Below, one piece after another: positions 44,332 through 52,975 of a DNA stretch of 64,000 nt; the stretch's first letter is position 1; each line of letters starts with the position of its first letter. A model generated the notes under the pieces. The model was not told the DNA's origin. It was given only the letters and a program-made list of their open reading frames with translations, and did no database searches. The DNA lies in NCBI RefSeq assembly GCF_017744155.1, contig NZ_JAGHQT010000015.1:1-64000 (forward strand), read 5' to 3'. The position numbers were made by a program, and so were the translations under genes. This DNA is from Endozoicomonas sp. G2_1. Its GTDB lineage: Bacteria; Pseudomonadota; Gammaproteobacteria; Enterobacterales; Alteromonadaceae.

Positions 44332-47300
44332 ATGAATTTTTCTCACTTTTTTATTCAACGACCGATATTTGCCGCCATGCTATCGCTGGTGGTGTTGATT
44401 GGGGGATCAATTTCTCTGTTTCAATTGCCGGTCAGTGAATATCCAGAAGTTGTGCCGCCAACAGTGGTGGTTACTGCTAACTACCCGGGCGCTAACCCGA
44501 AAGTTATTGCTGAAACTGTATCTACGCCGCTAGAGCAAGAGATAAACGGAACTGAAAACATGCTTTACATGTTTTCGCAAGCAACCAGTGATGGCCGCAT
44601 GACGTTAACCGTTACCTTTGCCTTGGGGACAGATTTAGACAAAGCACAAGTGCAAGTGCAAAACCGAGTTAATAGCGCTTTACCGCGTTTGCCTCAAACC
44701 GTGCAAAGGCTAGGGGTAGTTGCAGAAAAAGCATCACCTGACTTAACCATGGTTGTTCACATTTACTCGCCAGATGAGTCACGTGAGATTAGCTATTTGT
44801 CTAACTACACTAGCTTAAACATCAAAGATCAAATCGCCCGTTTAAATGGTGTTGGTGATGTTCAATTGTTTGGCGGCGGCGAATACTCGATGCGAGTGTG
44901 GTTAAACCCTGAAGAAATTGCCGCTCGCAGCATGACGGCAATGGATATAGTTGGCGCTATCCGCGCCCAGAACCGCCAAGTAGCAGCGGGCTCTTTGGGG
45001 GCACAACCAACAGCTTTAGACAATGAATTTCAAATATTATTGAATGTTAAAGGCCGTTTAAATTCTATTGAAGAGTTTGAAAACATTATTATTAAGGTTG
45101 GTGATGATGGCTCACTGACTCGTTTAAAAGACGTTGCTCGCTTAGAGTTGGGACAAAATACATACGCGCTTAGAGCATTGCTAAGTGGTAAACCAGCCGT
45201 TGCTATGCCTATATTTCAGCGACCGGGTTCGAACGCCATAGAGCTATCTGATCAAGTACGTTTAACCATGGAAAAACTTTCGGCAGCATTTCCTAAGGGC
45301 CTTGCCTACGATATTGCCTATGACCCAACGGTGTTTGTTCGCGGTTCAATTGACGCGGTTGTTGAAACCCTACTCGAAGCCATTGTCTTGGTGGTTATTG
45401 TGGTCATTTTGTTTTTGCAAACGTGGCGAGCATCAATTATTCCATTGATTGCGGTGCCGGTATCACTTATTGGTACTTTTGCCGTTATGCAGTGGCTTGG
45501 CATTTCAATTAACACTTTGTCGCTATTTGGCTTAGTGTTGGCAATTGGTATTGTCGTTGACGACGCCATCGTAGTGGTCGAAAACGTTGAACGCAATATC
45601 CACGAGGGTCTATCGCCACTTGAAGCAACCCGTAAGGCGATGACAGAAGTTACCGGCCCAATTATTGCCATTGCGTTGGTGTTGTGTGCGGTATTTATTC
45701 CAACGGCATTTATTACTGGTTTATCGGGACAGTTTTACAAGCAGTTCGCGCTGACGATTACCATTTCAACCTTGATTTCAGCGTTTAACTCACTGACTTT
45801 GTCACCAGCATTATCGGCTTTGCTGTTAAAAGGTCACGAAAGCAAGCCCGATTTGTTGACACGTGCGCTTGACAAAGCTCTTGGCAAGATAGTATTTCAG
45901 CCATTTAACCGATTATTTGAAAAAAGCGAACGCGGTTATGAAGCGATTGTAAAAAAACTGATTCGATTTTCATTGTTAGTGTCGGTGCTGTACCTCGCTT
46001 TAATAGCAGGCACGGTTAACTTGTTTAACAGCGTTCCCGGCGGTTTTATTCCTCAGCAAGACAAACAGTACTTAGTGGCAATTGCTCAGTTACCCGATGC
46101 GTCAAGCTTAAATCGAACTGAAGCCGTGGTTCGCGAAATGGAGCAGTTGGCTTTAGCGACGGAAGGTGTTGCGAAAACAGTTTCATTCCCGGGTTTATCA
46201 GTGAATGGTTTTACCAACAGCCCCAACAGCGGCATTGTTTTTGTTACCTTAGAAGGCTTTGAAGCGCGCAATCAACCGCACTTGTCAGCCAATGCCATTG
46301 TCGCTGAGCTCAACAATAAATTTTCAGTTATTGATGAAACATTCGTTGCCATTTTCCCACCGCCGCCAATTCAAGGCTTAGGATCAACGGGTGGTTTTAA
46401 ACTGCAAATTGAAGATCGCGCAAACTTGGGCTTTAATGCCTTGTTCGACACCTTATCGAAAGTGATTAATGAAGGTGAAAAACAGCCTGAATTAACCGGT
46501 TTGTATTCAACCTTTCGCATTCAAGTACCACAAATGGATATTGTTGTTGATCGCGAGCAAGCATTGGTACTGGGCATTGAATTAACTGAAGTTTTTGACG
46601 CACTACAAGTGTACCTAGGTTCGCTTTATGTTAACGATTTCAACTTATTTGGCCGTACTTATCAGGTAAACGCGCAAGCAGATGCCAGTTATCGCGCTGA
46701 TCCAAAACAGGTATTAGGACTAAAAGTAAGAAATGCCCGAGGCCAAATGGTGCCGTTAGGCGCGGTTGTTGATGTTACCGCGACCACAGGCCCCGATCGC
46801 GTTATGCATTACAACGGTTACCCAAGTGCTGAATTGAACGGGAGTCCGGCACCGGGCTATAGCTCTGACCAAGCACAACGAGCGATTGAGCGAGTATTAG
46901 CTGACGACTTACCCGCAGGGATGGAGTATGAGTGGACCGAAGTGACTTACCAGCAAATTTTAGCCGGTAATACCATGGTTTATATTTTCCCATTGGTGGT
47001 GCTCTTGGTGTTTATCGTGCTAGCGGCGCAATATGAGAGCTTGCGTTTGCCTTTAGCGATTATTTTAATTGTACCTATGACGATTTTCTCAGCATTACTC
47101 GGTGTTTGGTTACTCAGTGGTGACAATAATATTTTCACTCAAATCGCGTTAATTGTGCTGGTGGCATTAGCCTGTAAGAATGCCATTTTAATGGTTGAAT
47201 TTGCCAAAGAAATTCAAGATGGAGGTCAATCGCCACTGGTGTCAATCGTGCAGGCTTGTCGTTTGCGTTTACGACCTATTTTAATGACCTCGATTGCGTT

Positions 47301-47487
47301 TACCGCGGGTGTTGTGCCATTGGTGTTAGCAACTGGTGCAGGCGCAGAAATGCGACAAGCAATGGGCGTGGCGGTATTTTCAGGTATGATTGGTGTCACG
47401 GTATTTGGCTTGTTGTTTACGCCAGTGTTTTACATGCTGATGGCCAGTAAAAAGTCAGTGACCTTGCAGGGGGAGCAACATGGATAA
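44332..47487 (+). CDS. RND multidrug efflux pump (MexF/AcrB-like, HAE1)
   Basis: A 1051-residue inner-membrane proton/drug antiporter. Family features: NFSHFFIQRPIFAAMLSLVV at the N-terminus, the proton-relay aspartates Asp410-Asp411 in GIVVDDAIVVVENVER (helix 4), two large periplasmic loops, and the repeat signature GVVPLVLATGAGAEMRQAMG near the C-terminus. AGGAGAAAACC precedes ATG 44332, 9 bases after the adaptor stop. Its last 8 bases overlap the MDR oxidoreductase. Sequence is closer to MexF-type pumps than to AcrB as far as one can judge by eye. Confidence 0.94.
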   Translation: MNFSHFFIQRPIFAAMLSLVVLIGGSISLFQLPVSEYPEVVPPTVVVTANYPGANPKVIAETVSTPLEQEINGTENMLYMFSQATSDGRMTLTVTFALGTDLDKAQVQVQNRVNSALPRLPQTVQRLGVVAEKASPDLTMVVHIYSPDESREISYLSNYTSLNIKDQIARLNGVGDVQLFGGGEYSMRVWLNPEEIAARSMTAMDIVGAIRAQNRQVAAGSLGAQPTALDNEFQILLNVKGRLNSIEEFENIIIKVGDDGSLTRLKDVARLELGQNTYALRALLSGKPAVAMPIFQRPGSNAIELSDQVRLTMEKLSAAFPKGLAYDIAYDPTVFVRGSIDAVVETLLEAIVLVVIVVILFLQTWRASIIPLIAVPVSLIGTFAVMQWLGISINTLSLFGLVLAIGIVVDDAIVVVENVERNIHEGLSPLEATRKAMTEVTGPIIAIALVLCAVFIPTAFITGLSGQFYKQFALTITISTLISAFNSLTLSPALSALLLKGHESKPDLLTRALDKALGKIVFQPFNRLFEKSERGYEAIVKKLIRFSLLVSVLYLALIAGTVNLFNSVPGGFIPQQDKQYLVAIAQLPDASSLNRTEAVVREMEQLALATEGVAKTVSFPGLSVNGFTNSPNSGIVFVTLEGFEARNQPHLSANAIVAELNNKFSVIDETFVAIFPPPPIQGLGSTGGFKLQIEDRANLGFNALFDTLSKVINEGEKQPELTGLYSTFRIQVPQMDIVVDREQALVLGIELTEVFDALQVYLGSLYVNDFNLFGRTYQVNAQADASYRADPKQVLGLKVRNARGQMVPLGAVVDVTATTGPDRVMHYNGYPSAELNGSPAPGYSSDQAQRAIERVLADDLPAGMEYEWTEVTYQQILAGNTMVYIFPLVVLLVFIVLAAQYESLRLPLAIILIVPMTIFSALLGVWLLSGDNNIFTQIALIVLVALACKNAILMVEFAKEIQDGGQSPLVSIVQACRLRLRPILMTSIAFTAGVVPLVLATGAGAEMRQAMGVAVFSGMIGVTVFGLLFTPVFYMLMASKKSVTLQGEQHG

Positions 47488-48556
47488 CCTTGCGAAAGTG
47501 TTAACTCAAGATATTGAGAGTTCAACTCATTCAGCTAATTCAACCATGTCAGCATTGGCTTTAGCCAGTGCTGGCGACAGCTTCAAACTTGCCCAAGTGA
47601 CATTGCCTACGCCGCAGTTAGCTGCTGGTCAGGTACTGATTAAGGTTGAGTATGCCGGTTTGAATCCCGTTGATACTAAACTTGCCAAGGTTGGACACCA
47701 AAGCTGGCAGTATCCGCACGTACCAGCGTTAGATGGTGTTGGCATTGTTGTTGAAAGCGAACAAAAGCACTGCCCACTGCTAGGTAAAAGGGTACTTTGG
47801 CACAGTGATTTAACCAAGCAAGGGGCGCTTGCACAATATATTGCAATGGACGCCCATGCGCTGGCAATTGTACCTGAGCAGATACCGCCAGCTGACGCTG
47901 TGACTATCCCTTGCGCCGGTATGACAGCAATGTTGGCGCTGTGCAAACTATCGCTAGAAGCAGGCCAAACCATTTTAATTGAAGCTGGTGCTGGTGCAGT
48001 CGGCCAATTTGCCATTCAGTTAGCTAAAGCGAAGGGTTTAACTGTGTTGGCGACAGCGTCAAAACGCAATCACAAATTGCTAAAAGGCCTCGGGGCTGAT
48101 GACGTTTTTGATTATCGCGAGCCAGACTTACCCGAGCGGATTAATAAAGCCCTTGGCTATCAGCCTTTAGATGCTGTGCTTGACTCTGTTGGCGGTGAGT
48201 CAACCGCGCGCAACATAAGTTTGCTCAAGTTCAACGGCAAAATTGCATGTTTGAACCCGTTGCCAATCATTGATCAAGGTCTACTTTTTGCCAAAGCACC
48301 TGCCATTAACATGATTTCGCTTGGTGGTGCTTGGCTGGCCAATGATTTATGCGCTCAACAAAAATTGAGTATGATGGCGAATCACTTGCTGGAATTGATT
48401 GCAGATAAAGCCTTGCGCACGCCTGAGGTTACTTTGATGCCATTTAATCCAAAGTGTTTAACGGCGGCAATGCACAATCAGCTCAAATCTGGTTTGTTGG
48501 GTAAACAAGTGGCTAGAGTGAGTAGCGGTTATGGCCACGAAAAACGCGTCAGTTAA
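47480..48556 (+). CDS. MDR-family zinc-type alcohol dehydrogenase / oxidoreductase, MexS-like
   Basis: A 358-residue medium-chain dehydrogenase/reductase. A GroES-like domain (VLIKVEYAGLNPVDTKLAKV) is followed by a Rossmann domain with EAGAGAVGQFAIQLAKAKG. The N-terminal 25 residues are extra. The ATG overlaps the end of the pump gene by 8 bases with GGGGAGCAAC in front, so it is translated with the pump. In Pseudomonas, MexS is a related oxidoreductase beside mexT whose loss turns the MexEF pump on; here the same kind of enzyme is inside the operon. It may clear an electrophile that induces the pump. Confidence 0.85.
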   Translation: MDNLAKVLTQDIESSTHSANSTMSALALASAGDSFKLAQVTLPTPQLAAGQVLIKVEYAGLNPVDTKLAKVGHQSWQYPHVPALDGVGIVVESEQKHCPLLGKRVLWHSDLTKQGALAQYIAMDAHALAIVPEQIPPADAVTIPCAGMTAMLALCKLSLEAGQTILIEAGAGAVGQFAIQLAKAKGLTVLATASKRNHKLLKGLGADDVFDYREPDLPERINKALGYQPLDAVLDSVGGESTARNISLLKFNGKIACLNPLPIIDQGLLFAKAPAINMISLGGAWLANDLCAQQKLSMMANHLLELIADKALRTPEVTLMPFNPKCLTAAMHNQLKSGLLGKQVARVSSGYGHEKRVS

Positions 48557-48593
48557 TCAAAGCCTGCAATTTGGTGAATTTTGCGTATCTCAG

Positions 48594-48640
48594 CACTGGC
48601 AGCAATTTAGTGTTGTTGCCAGTGTTTTGCTTGATTTTTC
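48594..48640 (+). terminator. Terminator of the RND operon
   Basis: CACTGGCAGCAA (48594-48605) pairs with TTGTTGCCAGTG (48613-48624) with one G-U pair and a 7-base loop, followed by TTTTGCTTGATTTTT. Confidence 0.88.
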
Positions 48641-48698
48641 AGCGAAGGTAGCCATGTAGTTATTAGGTGTTTAATAACAGTTTAAGGTTGATTAGTTA

Positions 48699-49523
48699 AT
48701 GCTTGCTTATCTTTTACCAATTGCTATTGGTATGACGTTAATCACTTACTTACTGGCAAAACCTTATTGGCGTGCTCGTCAACGGGCGTTGATTAAACGC
48801 AAACCATTTAAAAAGTCATGGCGACAAATTTTACAGCGACGAATGCCGTATTTTCGTCAAATGCCGGCTGATTTACAGCTTCAGTTAAAGCAGCATATAC
48901 AAGTGTTTTTAACTGAAAAGCAATTTGTTGGCTGCAATGGTGTGGTGATTAACGATGAAATTCGCGTAACCATTGCGGCACAAGCGTGTTTGCTATTGCT
49001 CAATCGCGATACCGATTACTACCCCAAGCTACAAACGATTTTGGTTTACCCAAGCGCATTTATTAAGTCTCAGCAAAAACAAAACGCCGATGGTGTTAAT
49101 TATGCTGAAAAAGTAACTTTGGCTGGAGAGTCATGGGAGTTTGGTAAAGTCATTTTGTCTTGGCAAGATACTGTCGTTGGCGCAGATATTCCCGATGATG
49201 GTCACAATGTAGTGATTCACGAGTTTGCTCATCAGCTCGACCAAGAAAACGGCGCTGCTAATGGTGCTCCCATATTAGTTAACGGCCAAAGCTACCAAGA
49301 GTGGTCAAGCGTTTTTAACGAGCAATTTCAGCACTTGCGAGCGCAAGCGCAAAGAGGTGAACCGTCGTTATTTGATTACTATGGTGCTACTGAGCCTGCT
49401 GAATTTTTTGCCGTAGCCAGTGAAGTCTTTTTTGAAAAGGCGTCGTCTTTTTATCAGCAGTACCCCAAGCTCTATCAACAGCTGAAACAGTTTTACCAAG
49501 TTGATCCCGTTCACTGGCATTAA
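48699..49523 (+). CDS. mtfA: MtfA-type zinc peptidase
   Basis: A 274-residue M90-family metallopeptidase. An N-terminal membrane helix (about 1-20) is followed by the zinc motif H174-E-F-A-H178 in VVIHEFAHQLDQENGAANG, and a downstream Glu in AEFFAVASEVFFE as third ligand. E. coli MtfA binds the glucose repressor Mlc and is an aminopeptidase. Here the N-terminal helix suggests membrane attachment. ATG 48699 follows AAGGTTGATTAGTTA. It ends 18 bases before a decayed gene. Confidence 0.88.
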   Translation: MLAYLLPIAIGMTLITYLLAKPYWRARQRALIKRKPFKKSWRQILQRRMPYFRQMPADLQLQLKQHIQVFLTEKQFVGCNGVVINDEIRVTIAAQACLLLLNRDTDYYPKLQTILVYPSAFIKSQQKQNADGVNYAEKVTLAGESWEFGKVILSWQDTVVGADIPDDGHNVVIHEFAHQLDQENGAANGAPILVNGQSYQEWSSVFNEQFQHLRAQAQRGEPSLFDYYGATEPAEFFAVASEVFFEKASSFYQQYPKLYQQLKQFYQVDPVHWH

Positions 49524-49541
49524 CAACAATAGGAATTTCAA

Positions 49542-49907
49542 ATGTTTTATAAAAGTTTATTACTAGCGCTTTTTTTGACGAGCGTATCAAGTTCGGTTGA
49601 TGCGCAACCAGCAAACACACTTAACTTGAATAGTCTAAGTTCGGGCTATCAAGAGCAAGCCCGCACACAGTTGAGTGAAAATGATGTTAAAGCGTTTATT
49701 TACTAGTGGTTCGCAGCGCTAGACCATCAGCGAGAGGCTGGGTATTACATAAATCGATTAACACCTTCTATTGCCATGATTTACCCAGATTTCGACATTA
49801 AGTCTCATGCAGATTTTTTAACTTGGTATAAAAATGTCACCGATAATATTATATGGAACTCTCAAGAACTCGATGAAATATTGGTGACCTTTGCCTTGTG
49901 CCAATAA
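49542..49907 (+). pseudogene. Decayed exported NTF2/SnoaL-like gene, stopped and cut short
   Basis: ATG 49542 with AGGAATTTCAA begins a signal peptide (MFYKSLLLALFLTSV, ending VDAQP) and a SnoaL-like N-terminal half. Codon 55 is an in-frame TAG (49704-49706, FIY-stop-WFAALDHQ), probably a former CAG. Reading through, the frame continues as sensible SnoaL-like sequence (ALDHQREAGYYINRLTPS, DFLTWYKNVTDN) until about 49888, then runs antisense into the 3' part of the convergent quinone oxidoreductase gene and ends at TAA 49905. The second half of the fold is missing. It is both stopped and truncated by a deletion joining two convergent genes. Confidence 0.8.
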
Positions 49908-50771
49908 TTCATAGACTGATGCAAGTGATTCTTTTACCAAATCAAAATTGCTAAAGTAGGTGGCGTAGATCTCTGAGTAGGTAATAGTTGGTGACTTACC
50001 GAAGTGGTTGAGCACTTGCGCTTGTGTGTTAGTGTCGCCAGCCCCCGCCAAAAAGCCAAAAATTACGATATGACCGAGAGTAGCTAATACTTCGATATCT
50101 TGTTTGATGGTGTCATCGGCAACAGGATTAAAAATATAATTCACACCTTTGCCATTAGTGACCTGTTTTACTTGCTCAGTCCAGTCTTTGGTGGAATTAA
50201 AAGCATAATCAGCACCAAGTTTAAGTGCTTGCTCAACTTTTTCATCTTTGCGATCTAGTGCGATCACTTTAATGGCAGCGGCTTTCGCGAGCTGGATTAA
50301 CGCAGTGCCAACGCCGCCGGTTGAGGCGTAAATCAAGGCAAACTTGCCTTGTTCGGCGCGGGCAACATTGTGCAACATGTGATAAGCCGTGAAGTAGGTC
50401 ACGGGCATAGCTCCCGCTTCTAAAAGGTTGGCATCGTCATCTAGGTGAATTAATTTATCGGCTTCTACCACTGTGTAGTCGGCATACATGGCTGCGCCAA
50501 TTGGCCCAAGGTAAGTAACTTTATCGCCGTCCTTGAACTCGGAGCCATTTGCATCGGCAATAATACCGCTGCCCTCAACACCAGAAACATGTGGTAACGC
50601 TGGCATCATGCCCGGTGGCATATTGCCTTGACGAATAATGGTATCAATGAAGTTTACAGGCGCTGCGGCAACTTTTACTAAGACTTGTCCCGGTTGCAGG
50701 CTTGGCTTGTCTCTTTCTTGATATTGTAGCGTTTCACTACCACCAGTTTGTTCTATAACGATTGCTTTCAC
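49818..50771 (-). CDS. Quinone oxidoreductase-like MDR protein with replaced C-terminus
   Basis: A 317-residue medium-chain reductase: VLVKVAAAPVNFIDTIIRQG in the GroES domain, YASTGGVGTALIQLAKAAAI in the NADPH-binding domain. The family normally ends with a segment such as HxxFxLxxAxxAHxxLExGxxxGKxVL. Here, after YELLAQGK the sequence turns into GHQYFIEFLRVPYNIIGDIF, which is simply the antisense reading of the decayed NTF2 gene. The last native strand and helix are therefore lost and replaced by about 23 foreign residues; activity is uncertain. Divergent from the LysR at 50825. Confidence 0.85.
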   Translation of the reverse strand: MKAIVIEQTGGSETLQYQERDKPSLQPGQVLVKVAAAPVNFIDTIIRQGNMPPGMMPALPHVSGVEGSGIIADANGSEFKDGDKVTYLGPIGAAMYADYTVVEADKLIHLDDDANLLEAGAMPVTYFTAYHMLHNVARAEQGKFALIYASTGGVGTALIQLAKAAAIKVIALDRKDEKVEQALKLGADYAFNSTKDWTEQVKQVTNGKGVNYIFNPVADDTIKQDIEVLATLGHIVIFGFLAGAGDTNTQAQVLNHFGKSPTITYSEIYATYFSNFDLVKESLASVYELLAQGKGHQYFIEFLRVPYNIIGDIFIPS

Positions 50772-50824
50772 GGTTTGCTCCTGTCGGGTTAATTATTGAG
50801 TGTTAACTAAATCGAGTAAAGTTG

Positions 50825-51730
50825 ATGAAGCGAATATTGGATGATCTCAATATTTTTTGTGCCGTGGTTGAAACAGGAAGTTTGAAACGTGCTTCTGAGC
50901 GCTTGTCAGTGCCGCATAGTACGGTTAGCCGCCGTATTGAGGCGCTAGAGCAGAGCTTGGGTTTGACACTGCTACACAGAACAACCCGCGAAGTAAAAGT
51001 GTCAACGCGAGGGCTTGAGCTTTATCAAGACTGCTCACCAATGCTTGAAAGTATTGCTAGTGCGGTAAATATGGCAATTGACGCGGAAGTAAGCTTCAAA
51101 GGCAAGCTCAATGTCTCGATGCCAGTGCGGGCTGGTTTGGACTTTTTAGGTCCTTGGTTAATTGACTTTGCGGCACAGCATTCAGAACTCGTGCTTGATG
51201 TTTCTCTGTCGAATACCAATAAAGATTTGATCAAAGACGAAATAGACTTAGCATTTCGAGTTGGGCCACTACCCGATTCGTCAGCAATAGCATTGCATTT
51301 ATGGGATATACCTTACGTTGTCTGTGCTCATCGCGACTATGTTAATCGGCACAAATTGCTCGATAAAGCACTCAGTGTTCCTGAACTTGAACAACTGCCC
51401 AGTGTGATAGCAAAACCTGCCTCTAGCTGGGCATTAGTTGATACTAGCCAAAAGCAAATGACGGCAAACCCCAACAAAGCACTCGTGGTTGATGATTTGG
51501 CGCTAGCCCAGCACGCGGTAAATTCGGGACAATATATGGCGATGTTGCCCCAAGTAATGTTTGATTCAACCACTATGGTTGAGATACCTCTACAGGACTT
51601 AACACCGCGAACCAGAGTGATGTACGCCTACTATTTGGGGCGCAGACACGCTCAAAGTCAAATCAAGCATTTGATTCGTTACATCAAACAGCGTTACCTG
51701 GCTTTAGCAACAGTAAATACTCGGGGTTAA
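50825..51730 (+). CDS. LysR-family regulator divergent from the quinone oxidoreductase
   Basis: A 301-residue CrgA-type LysR regulator: ILDDLNIFCAVVETGSLKRA, then LEQSLGLTLLHRTTREVKVS, and DEIDLAFRVGPLPDSSAIAL in the effector domain. ATG 50825 chosen over TTG 50822. The 50-base space to the oxidoreductase holds TTATTGA-N7-CTAAATC (50793-50813), a loose T-N11-A box. CrgA-type proteins in other bacteria control adjacent quinone reductases (mdaB in Neisseria), which fits here. Its end overlaps gltS by 4 bases. Confidence 0.87.
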   Translation: MKRILDDLNIFCAVVETGSLKRASERLSVPHSTVSRRIEALEQSLGLTLLHRTTREVKVSTRGLELYQDCSPMLESIASAVNMAIDAEVSFKGKLNVSMPVRAGLDFLGPWLIDFAAQHSELVLDVSLSNTNKDLIKDEIDLAFRVGPLPDSSAIALHLWDIPYVVCAHRDYVNRHKLLDKALSVPELEQLPSVIAKPASSWALVDTSQKQMTANPNKALVVDDLALAQHAVNSGQYMAMLPQVMFDSTTMVEIPLQDLTPRTRVMYAYYLGRRHAQSQIKHLIRYIKQRYLALATVNTRG

Positions 51731-52926
51731 CCAACCCAAGACAACAGCATTTTAATAATCACCGCATTGGAAATGTCGATAAAAAACGCGCCAACTAGGG
51801 GCACAACAATAAAAGCTGTTGGTGCCGCGCCGAATTTCTTTGTTACTGCTGTCATATTGGCAATGGCAGTCGGTGTTGCCCCTAAAGCTAGGCCAGCGTA
51901 GCCCGCAGACATAGTGGCGGCGTCGTAGGTTTTACCCATAGCGCGAAACACGACAAAAACGGTAAACAGGGTCACTATCACCAGTTGAGCCAACAAAATC
52001 AGTAGAATTGGCCCTGCTAAATCAATGAGTGTCCAAAGTTGTAATGACATTAAAGACATTGCTAAAAACAAGCCTAACGACATTTCAGAAATTAGGCGCA
52101 AGCTCGCCTCACTGCGTTGCCAGCGAATATTTTTAAACAGCGTAGGCATAGCGTTGGTGACAATAATACCGGCAAATAAACAAGTAACAAAGGCAGGTAA
52201 TTTCACGCCCAAATAACTAAATAGGTAATTGAGATGAACCCCTATACCAATGCAAGCACCAATAATAAAAATACTTCTGAACATGTTTTGAGGGGTTATT
52301 TCAGAAATAGTTTCTTCTTGGTAGCTAATCGCTAGTTTTGGCGTATCGACGTGATTAGGCGTTAAATCATGACGCTTGATCAGCCACTCGGCAATTGGCC
52401 CGCCAACAACACCACCTAGCACCAAGCCAAAAGTAGCACACGCTAAACCAACGGTCATGGCATTAGCCAGTTGATAATCTTCGATAAAGGTTGGTGCCCA
52501 CGCAATGGCTGTACCATGGCCGCCACTCAATGATACTGAACCACCCACTAGACCTAGTGGTGCTGGCATACCTGTGAGTACCGCAACGGTTATACCAGTG
52601 AGGTTTTGCACAAACAAATAGACTACAGCTAATACCAGTAGTATTGCCAGTGGTTTACCCCCTTGTTTTAGCGAGTTAAAACTCGCGCTCAAGCCGATGG
52701 TTGTGAAAAATACTAGTAGTAACTCATCGCGGATATCGAGCTGAAATTGCAGTGACAGGCCATTACTAAAGTAGATAAGACTAAACAATAGCGATGCTAA
52801 AACGCCACCAGTTACTGGTTCTGGAATATTGTAATTGCGTAAAAAAGCGATTTTGTTATTGATTTTTCGACCAATAAATAGCACCAAAAGTGCCATTAAG
52901 ATGGTTTGTCGACCATCGAGTTCCAT
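51727..52926 (-). CDS. gltS: Sodium/glutamate symporter
   Basis: A 399-residue GltS-family Na+/glutamate carrier with ten to twelve membrane helices in two inverted halves. Each half holds a re-entrant glycine-rich loop: GGSVSLSGGHGTAIAWAP near residue 128-145 and the second half's MSAGYAGLALGATPTAIANM near 340-360. ATG 52926 follows ACTGAGGAAATAAC. It lies 50 bases after the porin, in the same direction, and they may share a transcript read from the porin promoter or use separate ones. Confidence 0.93.
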   Translation of the reverse strand: MELDGRQTILMALLVLFIGRKINNKIAFLRNYNIPEPVTGGVLASLLFSLIYFSNGLSLQFQLDIRDELLLVFFTTIGLSASFNSLKQGGKPLAILLVLAVVYLFVQNLTGITVAVLTGMPAPLGLVGGSVSLSGGHGTAIAWAPTFIEDYQLANAMTVGLACATFGLVLGGVVGGPIAEWLIKRHDLTPNHVDTPKLAISYQEETISEITPQNMFRSIFIIGACIGIGVHLNYLFSYLGVKLPAFVTCLFAGIIVTNAMPTLFKNIRWQRSEASLRLISEMSLGLFLAMSLMSLQLWTLIDLAGPILLILLAQLVIVTLFTVFVVFRAMGKTYDAATMSAGYAGLALGATPTAIANMTAVTKKFGAAPTAFIVVPLVGAFFIDISNAVIIKMLLSWVG

Positions 52927-52975
52927 GTTATTTCCTCAGTAAAATGTTTAACTTTTTGTGGGGTAAAATTGTTGG

